In this document: positions 1 to 13,400 of the stretch, one piece after another
Numbering within the stretch: position 1 is the first letter of the stretch
Layout of the letters: the number at the start of each line of letters is the position of its first letter
From: Caprimulgus europaeus
Taxonomy: Eukaryota; Chordata; Aves; Caprimulgiformes; Caprimulgidae
Direction of reading: 5' to 3'
Length of the DNA: 64,000 nt
NCBI GenBank assembly: GCA_907165065.1
Contig: OU015532.1
Span: 35,072,339-35,136,338 of the forward strand
Program-made: the position numbers and the translations under genes
The notes under the pieces: generated by a model
Database searches by the model: none
What the model was told of the DNA's origin: nothing
The model's input: only the letters and a program-made list of their open reading frames with translations

Positions 1-1406
1 TCTTTTATTAGGCAGTCATATTGTTACAAGACGTTGAGACCTACTAAGCAGAAAATCAGTCAGGAGTAATTTTATTGCTGAAATTCAAATAGTTGATTTC
101 CACTGAGATTTCAACCTGTTATGTTGTTTTTCTTTAATATGTATTACTATAAGCAGAGGTAAGTAAGCATTAATAGGGAAGATGATAATTTAAAAAAAAA
201 AAGCCCCCAAAAAATCTCTGAAAGTTTGGTCTCTACAATGACTTTCATCTTTTATATATTTTGCACCATTTTGAAAGTTTTTACTTTCTCAAATTTGATT
301 AATATGTTAAGATAGTAAAATCATATTAGCTAGACTAAATCACTTTTGTATTAAACTTAAATCTACAGTTGTTATATATTATTTTGATTTATTATTTGAA
401 TTTAACTTTGCATTTTCCTGATAATCAAAAACACAGCAAGCTACTAATTCTGATACAAAAAAACTTTAGCATTAAAAATAATATTAAACAAATAAGATCT
501 CTATCCCTGTTGTGACAAATAAGTTATGCTTTAGGTAATATGATACCACAAGTAACATTCAGTAAACTTTTCAGCTCTAAATTTTCCATTTGTACATTTC
601 CAAAGCCAAAAGAAAACCCAAACCATGTCAGAAAACTTCATGTCTTGGTGATCTTTTTTTTTATTGCTGTTCTCTTCATATGTGCATAGAAAAAGAAGAT
701 ACAAAGTTTGCACTGAGCATGAAAACGTGCGTAACTACTATAAAAGTACTAGCAAAAGTATTGAGATCTAGATACTTTGTGTGGAACTGATGTCATATTC
801 AGACTAATTTTATAAACAACCAGTATTAATAAGGTTAGAACCGGTGTCGAGCCATTTCAGTATGGTCAGAAATGCTGTCCTTTGCTATTGCTGTTTCTTG
901 TCTAGAAGTCAGATATGGTTAAAACCAAAAATAATTGTGGATTCCTATTGCCCTATATGTTTTTAATATATGTTTGGTATGTATTGTTAGTGCCTTAAGC
1001 CCCGTTTCCTTTTTTTTCAACTATGTAAATAAAAATGGTAAATTCAATCAATGGTGTTTTTTTAAAAATGAAATCTATGTATTTAAATTCCTAAAATAGG
1101 ACAATATAATGTGAATGCTATATTGAACATTTGAAAACGTAACAGTGATACAGTGTGCTAAGACTGATGATTTGGAGTTGTATCAACTCTTGAGAGAGTA
1201 ACTTAATGGAAGTAGCCTAATTTACCTGGGATGTTTGGATTGTGTATCCTACTCTTGCTGATGAGTAGGAATCTTCTGTCCATTCCATTCTATCTGTTTA
1301 GCTGGGGAGAAGAAGTGAGTCCTGTACAGTTTACAAAGGAATAAGTTATCAATACTATGTAGCATAAAGAAACACAAGAGGATGATCTTCTGAATCTTTT
1401 CTGTAG
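1..1406. other. RYR3 intron, 3' part; nothing identified
   Basis: AT-rich intron sequence upstream of the first visible exon. I found no exon that could encode the preceding RYR3 stretch (the GGHVVRLFHGHDECL region), no repeat of a known family and no RNA gene. Confidence 0.7.
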
Positions 1407-1481
1407 GAAAGTACTTTATGAAACTGGAGGAGCTGGTGTTCGAGCAAGGTCTTTGTGGAGAGTAGAACCCCTTCGAATAAG
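1407..1481 (+). CDS. RYR3: RYR3 exon 1 of window (MIR / beta-trefoil)
   Basis: 75 bp, phase 2 at both ends, acceptor ctgtag and donor gtactg. It encodes VLYETGGAG followed by [12 protein letters not shown], a highly conserved stretch of the second N-terminal beta-trefoil. The donor leaves AG, which joins the C of the next exon to make Ser. The preceding exon is not found in bases 1-1406. Because its length is a multiple of three, skipping it would keep the frame. Confidence 0.9.
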
Positions 1482-4400
1482 GTACTGATACTTTTTGAAC
1501 TTTTTTGTCAGCAACTCTTAACAGCAGTTTGATTCTTAGAGAATCATAGAATGGTTTGGTTGGAAACGACCATTACGGTCATCTAGTCCAACCATAAACC
1601 TAACACTGCCGAGTTCACCACTAAAGCATGTCCCCAAGCACCACATCTACACGTCCTTTAAATACCTCCAGGGATGGTGACTCCACCACTTCCCTGGGCA
1701 GCCTGTTCCAATGCTTGACAACATTTTCATTGAAGAATTTTTTATAATATCCAACCTAAACCTCCTGTGACACAACTTAAGACCATTACCTCTTGTCTTA
1801 TCACTTGTTATTTGGGAGAAGAGACCAACACCCACCTCACTACACTCTCCTTTCAGGTAGTTGTAGAGAGCGATAAGGTCTCCCCTCAGCCTCCTTTTCT
1901 CCAGACTAAACAACCCCAGTTCCCTCAGCCGATCCTCATAAGACTTGTGCTCCAGCTCCTTCACCAGCTTTGTTGCCCTTCTCTGGACACGCTCCAGCAC
2001 CTCAATGTCCTTCTTGTAGTGAGGGGCCCAAAACTGAGTGCAGCACTCGAGGTGTGGCCTCACCAATGCCGAGTACAGGGGGATGATCACTTCCCTACTC
2101 CTGCTGGCCACACTGTTTCTGATACAGGCCAGGATGCCATTGGCCTTCTTGGTTACCTGAGCACACTGCTGGCTCATGTTCAGTCGGCTGTTGACCAACA
2201 CCCCAGGTCCTTTTCTGCCAGGCAGCTTTCCAGCCACTCCTCCCCAAGCCTGTAGTGTTGCATGGGGTTGATGTGACCCAAGGGCAGGACCTGGCACTTG
2301 GCCTGGTTAAACCTCATGCAATTGGCATCAGCCCATCAATCCAGCCTGTCCAGATCCCTCTGCAGAGCCTCTCTACCTTCAAGCAGATTAACACTTCCAC
2401 CCAGCTTGGTGTCATCAGCAAACTTACTGAGGGTGCACTCAATCCCCTCATCCATATAATTGATAAAGATATTAAGCAGAGCTGGCCCCAACACTGAGCC
2501 CTGGGGAACACCACTTGTGACTGGCCACCAAGTGGCTTTGGCTCTGTTCACCACAACTCTCTGGGCTCGGCCATGCAGCCAGTTTTTTACCCAGTGCAGA
2601 GTTCACCTGTCTAAGCCTTGAGCCACCAGCTTCTCTAGGAGAACGCTGTGGGAGACGTTGTCAAAGGCCTTGCTGAAGTCCAGGTAGACAACACCAATTG
2701 CCTTACCCTCATCCACTAGGCGGGTCACCTGATCATAGAAGGAGATCAGGTTGGTCAAGCAGGACCTGCCTTTCATGAACCCCTGCTGGCTGGGCCCATA
2801 CTAAATTGTAATCTACCACAATTTAATCATATGGGGCATATCAATATTTTAAGATTTTTTTTTTTTTGTCTGTGTCCATATCCAAAGCAGTGCTGCCTAT
2901 GAGATACGTCTGCTTAAGACATTGCTTCTGTCCAAAACTAAAATGCTTTCCATGTTTTAACTTTGGTAGTCTCCTGAACTGTATGTTTTACTCTTGGTGT
3001 GTTTGTGTTTGCGAATGAAATACCCTCCTACCTAACAGAGGTGTAGGATAGTTCTTTGGAATGTTGAATCCTCACTTAGGCTTAATTCATTTGTTTAGGC
3101 AGTCAACTGAAATAGTTAATTTACACTTTAGTATTTTTCAGAAACATGTAGGATTTTTTTATGGACATGGTATGCAACACCCTAAAAAACCAGAGAGTAG
3201 CTATAGAAACAAAAACCTTGACAAGGTTCCCTTTGCAAATGTATTAACAGTTTTGCATCTGTTTTAATGCAAATATTGAAAGCAAAAGCCAAAAGGAATA
3301 TATATAGCACATTCTATTTTCTGAATGTCTTTTAAAGCCCAAAATAGAAATATTAGTTTTGCTTACTTCATAAATTATGTTTTTTGCTGTCTCATATGTT
3401 TAGCTGGAGTGGAAGTAACATCAGATGGGGACAGTCTTTTCGTCTTCGACATATCACAACAGGAAAGTACTTGGCTCTGAATGAAGATGAAGGACTTGTA
3501 ATGTTAGACAGAGAAAATTCGGACACCACGTCTACTGCCTTTTGTTTTAGAGCATCGAAGGTAAACAACATCTGTGCACATTTGTCTCAAATGTGGAGCA
3601 CTCAAATACTAGATCTGAGTTGGTTCAACAACTTTATAAATTATCTGTAGTTTCTAAATAGAAGCAATTGACAGGAATTATGGATTTAAATATAAAGGTA
3701 AACAGCCTGAGTTGAGAGTGACAAGTTTCCTTGGGAAAAATAGGGATGATGAATAAATTTTAGAATAAATTAAACTGTTAACAGGTTAAAAACAGGATTG
3801 AAAACTACTAAAATGCAAGATACAATGGTTTAATATGAATGCTTTAATCATTATAGAATCATTTTAGTTGGACAGAATCTCATTAAAATGTTATTAATTC
3901 CAGCTCTATCTATCAGTTGAATTCAGCTGAGTTCAGTTCATTTGGGCAAAATTCTGCCCTTGCTATTCTTTGTGTAGTGTGTTGATAGGTGAATTGCGAG
4001 GAAAATGTAGTTGATGATTTCTAAACCATACCTTTCCAAACTGTGCTCTTTAGTGAGCTGCTGACTGCCTATTGCTAGGCTTTTCATTGTTTCCAGCTGA
4101 GAAAAACAGTGCAAGTGAGAGAGAATGAAGGGTGAGTATGGAGATAGGCAAAATTAATAACTTTTTCCAGGAAGTGAAAAAAGGTGTTACACCAGAGGTG
4201 ATGAAGAGTTTTTACATGCTTTCATGATATTACTTCATAAATAGTTGCCATAGCTGCTCCAATAGAGTTTTTTATTAAGTATGAGAAGTTAAATGTTCCA
4301 TGTAATTCTGAATGCTGTATGGTCCCTGAAGAGCAGTGAGAAAGAATCTTTAAAGTTAGATATATGGTAGTTGAAATCTAGCATTAAGGATCTTGACAGA

Positions 4401-7400
4401 TGCTAGAGTTTTGTTGGTATAATAAAGCAAATACTTCTTTTTAGCGTGTTGAAAATAGCAGTGTTTATTAGTGTGACTGCATATGTTATGCTGAGAATTT
4501 TTATTTTAACCAGTCAAAATAATTAAAAAACTATCAGGAAGTTTCCTTAGATTGCTAGATACTAACCAAATAGTTCTGGTTTTCCCTAAATTACTAAGGT
4601 GAAGTACAGTAATAATTAATTATGCTCAAGTCAGTAGTGACTGTGTAATGCATTCATCGCTTCTCCTGTGTTTGTACAAAATATGGTTTTTTATGTATGT
4701 TTTTATATGAAATACAAGTTCAGTGTCTCATCATCCTAGGATTTGTGCTGTCCTATATAGAAAAGAATATTTTTATCTCACAGTAGGTTATATGCTTTTG
4801 CCTGTGCCAAGAATAAGAATAGTCGTTTATTGTCTGGGCAGGTGAGAGCTGCACTGGCCCATGGGTAGGGACATTAGTGCTTCCAAAGGTGAGGGGAACA
4901 AGCAGTAATAATTCTTCCTGAAGAAAGAAAGGTGATGTTTGCAAGCGAATAAGATTGATCTGAACTGTAAGAGGGAAAGGACTCTTAAAGTCAAGTGCTG
5001 ACTGCATACAAATTGAGGGCAAAAAGAACTGTAGAAGTAATACTTAGACTAGATACAGACAAGTGTGATTGTCTTAATATCTGCACATATGTATTTGTAA
5101 ACCTTTGGTTTTTTCCTGTTCATTTTCTCAATGAAGAAATACTTTCATTTGCCTGGACCTTAATATGACATGAATTAAGGGAAATTTCAAGATAACTATC
5201 TTAATACCGTTCTGTCCAGCTGTGTACAGATCCTTGAAAATAGAGTGCTGGAATACCTGGCGGTTTACAGCACTCCTGGCCTTTGGAATCATAGAATAAT
5301 TCTGGTTGGAAGGGACCTTGGGAAGTTGGCTGGTCCAGTCTTCTGCTCCACGTGGGGTCAATGCTGAATTCAGACCAGATTGCTCAGAATATGCATTGCT
5401 GTGAAGTATTCAAAAGGAAAGAAAACATTTCTCCATTGAGGTATTCTTTCCAATTTGGAAGCCAGCAAAAGGGTTTTTGTGGAAAAAAAGAGATTATCTT
5501 TGCCAGTAGGCAGAGCTGTGTGAAGTATGCCAAATCCCCAAGGCTTCCCAGGAGGCTGTAACACATGACTTAAAGTCTTATTTTTCCAACAGTTGTTATA
5601 GAGACCCTTTTGTTGAAAAAGCACACCTTCATCCTCAGTATTGTTACATACCACTTTAGCAGTCTTCTGTGTTCCTTGCTTTTCAAAAGCATTCGTAAGG
5701 TATTTACTTTCACTGTTTTGTTTCCTTTTGCTGGGTAACTCTGGAAATCAAAACAGATATTTTAAATTAGAAAATTCAAATTTGAATTTTCCTTAGTATG
5801 TCCTTACACAAAAAAGAAGGGATCTTTTAAAAAAGTGGAAGAATATCCTGAAGAACATTATGGTGCTGATTTCAATGAAAACAGCACATGCAATGTGTCT
5901 AGTTACTGCAAATTAGTGCAAGCTAAGCTTAAAAGCATCAGAAATTGATGAAGAGGCCCCAAAATTATGCCTTTTGTTGGATTTAATATGGAGCTTACTT
6001 TTGACAAGGTTTTAAAATGTCAACCTTTATGTTTTAAGGCAACACTTCTGTAATGCCTTGTGACCACAGAGACAGCAGTTTCCCTACAGCAGATGGAATT
6101 CTGTTTTGAAATGGGATGTTCTCATTCCAGCACAGTACTTGGCTCAGTATACTCTGCTTAGCAGAACCTTGATTCTGCTTGCAAGTTTCTTTGAGGGTAA
6201 ACACAGTGAAGAACAGTAGCATATTTAAAAATATTTGTTTATTTTAAAATTGTTGTAGCCCGGAATTAATATTTGATATTTCATATTTTATTTTCATGAT
6301 GGTATATACAGTTGACAATAAAGAAGTTTTTGGTGTCATCTGATTAAGTAACATTCTGACACATTCAAAAGTCACAGATGACTCATGCAGAAGGATTTGA
6401 TATCGTTTGAATATTACTGCCAGCATGTAGCTATCTTAAGGGCTCAACGTGGCATTAGGATGTCGTAATAGTTTAGTAGTAATCATAAAGTTTAAATTAT
6501 TTTTTGGAATAAGATTATAGGTATTACAGAGTCCTTTACCTACAATTGTCTCTAAAAGGTCAAGTTATTTGTAAGTTCATATTTCTCAATTAGAATTTCC
6601 CAGAAAGCACTGCATTTCAAATACAGTATTAAGCTATTTTTGTACTTATTTTATATGGGAGGAGAAAGGTAAAATTAAAATAACTTTTTTTTTTTTTTTA
6701 ATTCTTTCCTACTGGGGTGTAGAAATGTATACAGAAAAGTATACAGAGAACAGTAAGCCCACTAGCAAGATAGGTGAGCTCAATATATCAGTCCTCTGCA
6801 CTGGTACTTGAAGATCTTTTCTTTTTCTTTTATTAAATTTAGGATCCCATGGCTGTACTTTTAATGCAGTAACGGTGTGCAACACCAAAATATACAATTT
6901 TAATTAGCTCAACTAGGTTAGATTTCATAAGTTTTTAGCAGTCAGGTTGCCTTGCTATTCTCAGGGGTACATAAACAGACCCTTAAGATACCAAGAAATT
7001 TTCCCTACTGTGTTTTTACAAGACAATTATTGAAAAATTATTTTAAAGACAGTTGGGTTTATTTCTCCTGTTCATACTGCCATTCCTTACCTTTCTTCTA
7101 TCAGGTAGGAATCTATGATTCTATGAATTCTCCCATTTTCTAAATCTTGCCCTTCTTCTAGTATATGAAATATCTTGTGAAAATTGTGTCTTTGACAGCT
7201 TTGCCCTCAAGTTTCTTTGTTCATTCCTTCTTTTTATTTTTGTGTTGCTGTTATTTTTTCTTTGCCATCTTCTAGACCCATGATGTGATGTTTTCTTTGA
7301 CTTGATTCATTTATGGCCTGAGGGAGATAAAATGAGAATAGCTTGTGAAGAGAGGGTTTTGAAGGAGAAAGAGTTTGGATATTTTACTGCTAAAATATGT

Positions 7401-10400
7401 ACAAATATCTAGATAAAGATTTTTTTTTTCCCCTTCTCTCCCGATAATCTTTATCTGACTATACTGTTCAGCTGTTAGAAAACACACCCTCTCTTTGCAC
7501 ACTGCTATCAAATGACTTGGCTGAAATCCTAGAGAAACTGGACAGAGCACAAAGAGCAAAACATCACGAAGAGGAATTTATGCTGTATTGCTTAAAGTGA
7601 GAACAGCCTTCAGGCCCCTAAAATCATTCTAAAGCTTTATTTCTGAAATTGGAAAAAGCTTGGTTTTTCTTTATGTTTAGTGTTGTCAAAAAGGATCAGT
7701 GTCACTCAATTTTTTTTTTTAAACAGTAACTTAACTAAGATCATTTGTTACCACATTACGATTTCTTTCATTGAGATTTTCGTTGATGCTTGAATCTTGA
7801 TGCAGATGTAATATTGGATAAAAATGTTTTAATCTTCAGAGTTCTATATGAAGCCAAATAATTAATTACTCACTGTTAATGAATTCTGTGTTATTTTTTT
7901 GTATTTTTCATTTAATGGCCTCACCATAAATGTGTGTTGAAAGAGTTTTTCTTTATCTGTTTGTGATAGTGCAGCCCACATAAATATGATGTGACATGAT
8001 TTCCCCATAGTCTTGATATTGTAATGGTAGCCCCAAGGAAAGCCTTGCAATTTCATTCTGCTTCATCTTGGCGTTACAATGCTATCTGTTCCACTGGTGA
8101 AATGTGACAGCTAAATTCCATGTAAATGAAAGTAGATCAGCATACTTAAAAAAGAACTTCTCTTTACTCCACAGAAGTTGAACATTCAATGAACTGAAAT
8201 GAAATAAGAAAACCTGTTACACGTTTCGTAATTTAAACTGCGTGTCGGTGTCTGACATATTTCGTTTACTTAGCAACAAATGAGCAACTCTCTACACTTC
8301 AGGTTGAGTTCATCAGCATTTGAAGTAATAGAAAAATTATATAATCTAATTGCTATATTTACTGAAGAGTTTTTTCTTTAATCACACACAAGCACATGCA
8401 TCCATAATTTGCTGTTACAGAATTTGCTGCATAATTCTGTTCTGATTCCTGAATTCAATTCTCAAAGGAAATCTATTTTATTTTACAGAAAAACACACTT
8501 GCTTTTATGCTGGAGACTTAAAATCCTCTGATTGTGAATGAAGAATAATTGAATTAAGAAATAGGTTGGGTTTAAAAATTTTACTGGATGTTCCAGCCGA
8601 GCATCTAGCAATGTCTTTGAAAGGGATTTGAAAGAATCCCATTCTTCTTACAAAGAGGATAAATGGAAAAATAAAACAAATATGAAAAAATTAAGAAATG
8701 CAAAAATAAAATAAATGTAAAAGCCAGATTGTACTTATTTTAAAAATTAATATTATCTTCCTTGCTGGTTGTTGCAATACATAGGTATTATTCCAAGTGA
8801 AGTTTTCATCTGCATATACTTTTTATAAGCCAAAAATTCTTTAGCATAAAAATCTCTTAACTAAATTTCAAAATATGTTTCTGCTCATTTTTCTTTTTCA
8901 TATTTAAACTAAAATTTGAAAATGTTAGTAATTTAGAGTTTTACAGACTCTACTAAACTGAAACTTTAATTACATCCGTAACTCAACTACTGATTAGGTT
9001 AAATATTTAAAGAATTTTTAATATATATCTTTACCTGTTTTTTTTTTCTTTATTTTTCTTGCTTCGGTGAAAATGAGGCTTCAGATTTGAAATTATTTTT
9101 AGTCAGAATCTGACTAACTAATTAAATAGAAAAAGAAATTATGTGAAATTAAATTTAGCTGCATCTTAACAACATAAGTAGAATAACATTGTTCAGTGCT
9201 GGAATGTGTTTCAGGGCAGAATTCAATGGTTTATCCTGTTCCAGTACAGATATTAAATACTAGCTTTTCTTTTATCTTCTCAGGAGCTCAAAGAAAAGCA
9301 GGATATTAGTCTTAAACGTGACATTGATGGAATGGGAGTTCCAGAAATAAAGTATGGTGATTCAATCTGTTTTGTCCAACATGTGGCCAGTGCCTTATGG
9401 TTGACTTACAAAGCACAAGATGCTAAATCAGCACGTTTAGGTCCCTTGAAAAGAAAGGTAATGTTTGAGATTTATTTTAAATTACTTGTAGAATTAATGT
9501 TAGTAGCATGTTACTTAGTTTTGGTCTGGCCTGTTTTTTGCCATCCTACCAATGTGACAATTGTAGTTTAATTGTTTTGTGCGGTTTTATTGAAAATCGT
9601 GTGAATGTTTCATTCTAAAAATGAAAACAATGGTGGATATTAACATGTAACTGAAGAAAAACTTTGCCGCTAACAAATGTATTTACTTATTTTTCTTGCC
9701 AGAAGAAATTGTTAATTTGAGTCCAATTTTTATTTTTGAGACTTCAGTAAAATATGGAAATTCCTGATTTAGATGGTCACATAACTTTTATTTTAATATT
9801 TGCATTTAACTGTTTAAGGGCATAAACTTGTAAGTCATCTTATGTTCCCTGGTGTTTTAGATTTTTTTTAACTGAGTGCTAGATTTAATTGTGATGTGAC
9901 ATTCTTTCAGCCTTTTGATTATAGGGTACAAGTATATTCTTAATTAGGGAAATATCACCTGTTATCTTTAAAATTACATTTACATTTTATTCAGAATTAA
10001 AGGGTTTGGTACTACCTTTGAATAACTGTATCATCACCAAGTGATTCTTTGATTCTATATTCATAGATTTTTACAGCTTGAACCTATCATTAGAACATGA
10101 AAAAAGAGTTTGTTACTGAACAGAAGTTGGAATTCTTCTTTAATTACATGTATGTATGTACATTCACAAGAAGATACCCATACAGGAGCACTGTAATACG
10201 CAAATGAGGTCCTTAGCACACCCTTAGCACAATCTCATTTATTTATGCAGTGCACATGGTCAGAAACGGGCAGTGAGTGCCCAACCTCTTCACTTCTTCC
10301 GAGCAACCTGGCTGACCAGAGAAATCCTTCTTTGTCTGCCAGTATGGTATTCAGTATTTTCTTGGTAAGAGATTTAATCACACAATGATGGCCTCTTCCT

Positions 10401-13400
10401 TTCCCATGCCAGGACTGGCTGTGGGATTCTGTTTCCTCAGAGGCTCCAGTTTTACTTTTTGAAAAGGCAACATGTAGGTTCTTCCTCTGTATTCAATAAA
10501 GAATTTACAGTAGCTTTCTGTGAAGTTTAGTATTTTCTTTTCCCCAGTTTTCCGTTCAGCAGCAAGGGACTAAAAGAACCTACATAACTGCCTGTCACTT
10601 TTATTCTCCTTTCAGACTGTTCCATTCATGTTCAAAGACTCCAAATCTTTTGTTGCTCTCTCACCTGGAGAATTCTCTCCTGTTAAGTGCCTTCAAACAG
10701 AAGAAAACCCAAACCTTCTCGCTTCCTGTAATTGATATTCCTGTGGAGGCAAGAAACAGTTTTTAATTCCCTGCAAAATATGGTACTAGACTATAATTTT
10801 GTAAGGAAGTTTCAATATATACATCCCTCTAAATTTCATACCAAATTTATTTTTCCACAGTAAAAGTGAAATAATAACTAATAATAATCCTCCACTATAA
10901 TTTTTTCAGAAGTTTTTGACTATCAGTCACTGTAATCCTTCTCAAGCTGACCTGCACTTTTTGTAACATGCCTCTGTAGCTCTAGGAGGATTGAGAAATA
11001 CCTTATTTTTGCAAGAGGCAAAGGGCAAGATTTTTCACATAACCTAGCTATTTTCCTTGACAGCTGCTGCAAATCTATAGAGAGGAGAAAACAACTGTGG
11101 GATTAGTTCTGTTAAAAAACACCCCAAATGCCAAGTAAAAATTTCCGTTGTTTGGCTGTGGTGCAGTTTCATGTATCCGGTTATCATGCTGTCTTTGTGA
11201 GACACAGATATGTAAGAAATTCTTGCCTCATTTTTGAGGCTTCTGTTGCACAATTTCTGCCAGAATTTTGATCTAGGGTATCTTTCTGCCTGAGATCTTG
11301 ATAACCAAGGGTAGTGATGATTACATCAATATTCTATTCAACATTCCTCCACCATCCAGCATGTGTGATGGATACCTATCTTTTCAGTTTGAGAACTTGC
11401 TGCTGTGCAAGCTATGAACTCCTGCAGAGCTCCACAGTACTAGAGTTTGGAGAACAGAGAAACATATGTTACATGTTTTGGATTCATATCTTGGAGACCA
11501 TTGCTCAGGGTGTTGGTCAATATCAATGCCCTGCTGTACCTCAACAAGCAAGTCCCCAAATGCCTCTTTATACACAGGGAAGTGGTTTATCTGAGGAGTT
11601 GGAGTAGGCAGTGCTGTATGCTTCTGGCCATGATCTTCTTACTGGAGTTCTGAATAGCATTTTCCTGTCACTGTGGTGTTTCTGAATGATTTAATTGAGG
11701 TTTTGCATTGATTTTTTTTTTTTTATCAGAGAAGTAGGGAAAGATTAGGTCCTTCTAAAAGACTTATGTCTTCCTTGATCTACTGGATGCTATAGAGAGA
11801 AGAGTGCATATCTGCTACACAATGGTGAAGGTGCAATTACTGGGCAAGTTGTGTCAGTTTTAATATCCTGTCTGCAAATGTTTTCATTCCTGTACCATTC
11901 CTGTAGCTCCAAAATCTGGAGCTCAGGAAACATTATCTGATTGTCAAATGTTTTCTTCCTAGTTCTGTGATGGGAAGAACGATTCTTTAGTTATTGTTCA
12001 GTTAAGAGATCCCAGGACCCTTCTTTACGGAAACAGTGATATTTCGGCTAAGTCACTCACAGTGTGACTCTGTATAAAGAAGTACTTGAACAAGAAGGAA
12101 AAATGACCAATATGTAAACTAGTCTCCTTTAAGACAGTATTATCAATATCAATTTTCAAACATGTTTTCCTAGTCTTCTCCATCACATTTCCATGGACTC
12201 TGGGGTCCGGATAAACTCATATGGTGACATTGGCCTCCTTTAAAAGCACTTCCTTAGCATGATGGAAAGAACAGAGCACATGTGTGCTTTGGTATACCTT
12301 TATGCCAGTATGTACAAAAAGCTGTTGGTAAATAACCTTCCCATTTGTGGCAGTAACCACTTGTATAACATTATTATAACTTTGTTAACTATTCAGTGCC
12401 TTCAGAATTACTCAGCTAACTGGGAAGTTGGGCAGCAAATTTTTATTATCTTAGAGCTAAAACACCTTCGTCTTCCAGAGAATTCAGTAGGTTACACATT
12501 TGACAAAGAAGCAAGATCACTCACATTTAATTCTTACAAAAGTGCTGTAGGATTTTAATGACTCAAAATGATCAAGAATTGTTTTTGTGATACCTAAAAG
12601 TTGTGCTTCCTTTTTGTGAAATTAGGTATTTATTTACAGGGAAAAATTAAAAATCCACCAAAGGATCTCTGTTATTGCTTGAAGTTCATATGATGTTCAC
12701 ATCTCTGTCTGATAAGAATTGATAACATATTGTGTAGAGAATAGGTAAATGAATCAGAAGTTTAGCTGCATTGTAATTTTTATGTTTGTCATTCCAGATT
12801 GATTTTCTTGTCAGTAATCTTTTCATGCATAAATCCTTTAGTAAATTATGCTTAAGATAGTGAAGGTCCTCGTTCCCTGACAGCCAGAGTATAGAAAAAA
12901 ATGACATTTTTTGTTTCAATTGGAAGATATTTAGTAAGCATATATGTTTAATGAATTGTGCAATAATAAAGGTACATTAAAATGTCTTCTCTGAATAACT
13001 TTTATGTCAGACTGACAAATTTGTAATTAATTAATAAACAGTTGTTTAGATAAAGTGGTTAACAAGTAGTAGCTCAGTATATATGCAAATATGATTTTCA
13101 GTGCAATATTGAAATAAGTTACAAAATATTTAAAAGCACAAAGGTTTTTAAAGTAATTATTAGGATAATTACTGACTTTCAATAGGTTATATTACACCAA
13201 GAAGGCCATATGGATGATGGTCTGACCTTACAAAGATGCCAGCACGAGGAATCCCAGGCTGCTCGAATCATTCGCAATACTACAAGCTTATTCAGCCAGT
13301 TTATAAGGTAATTGTTACCATCTTATATACAATTGTTTTTTGTTTTGTTATTTAAAGTATTCTGAAATTATAAGAATTTCTATAACAGAATCCTTATTTC

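Noticed and set aside
590-790. 66-codon + ORF upstream of the first exon, possible earlier RYR3 exon
   Set aside because: Its translation has no ryanodine receptor similarity and the expected preceding stretch (HGHDECL region) is absent from bases 1-1406.
1767-2255. 162-codon ORF on the + strand
   Set aside because: It is the reverse complement of the CR1 reverse transcriptase region at 1540-2802.
3384-3650. Methionine-initiated 88-codon ORF over exon 2
   Set aside because: The Met lies in the intron before the acceptor at 3403; the frame is an internal exon, not a start.
7095-7130. tctatgattctatgaattct, resembling a CR1 3' tail
   Set aside because: Only the tail-like string is present, with no adjoining CR1 sequence, so it may be chance.
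12259-12558. 99-codon + ORF in intron 3
   Set aside because: No recognisable similarity, no splice-compatible context with RYR3, and length not remarkable.
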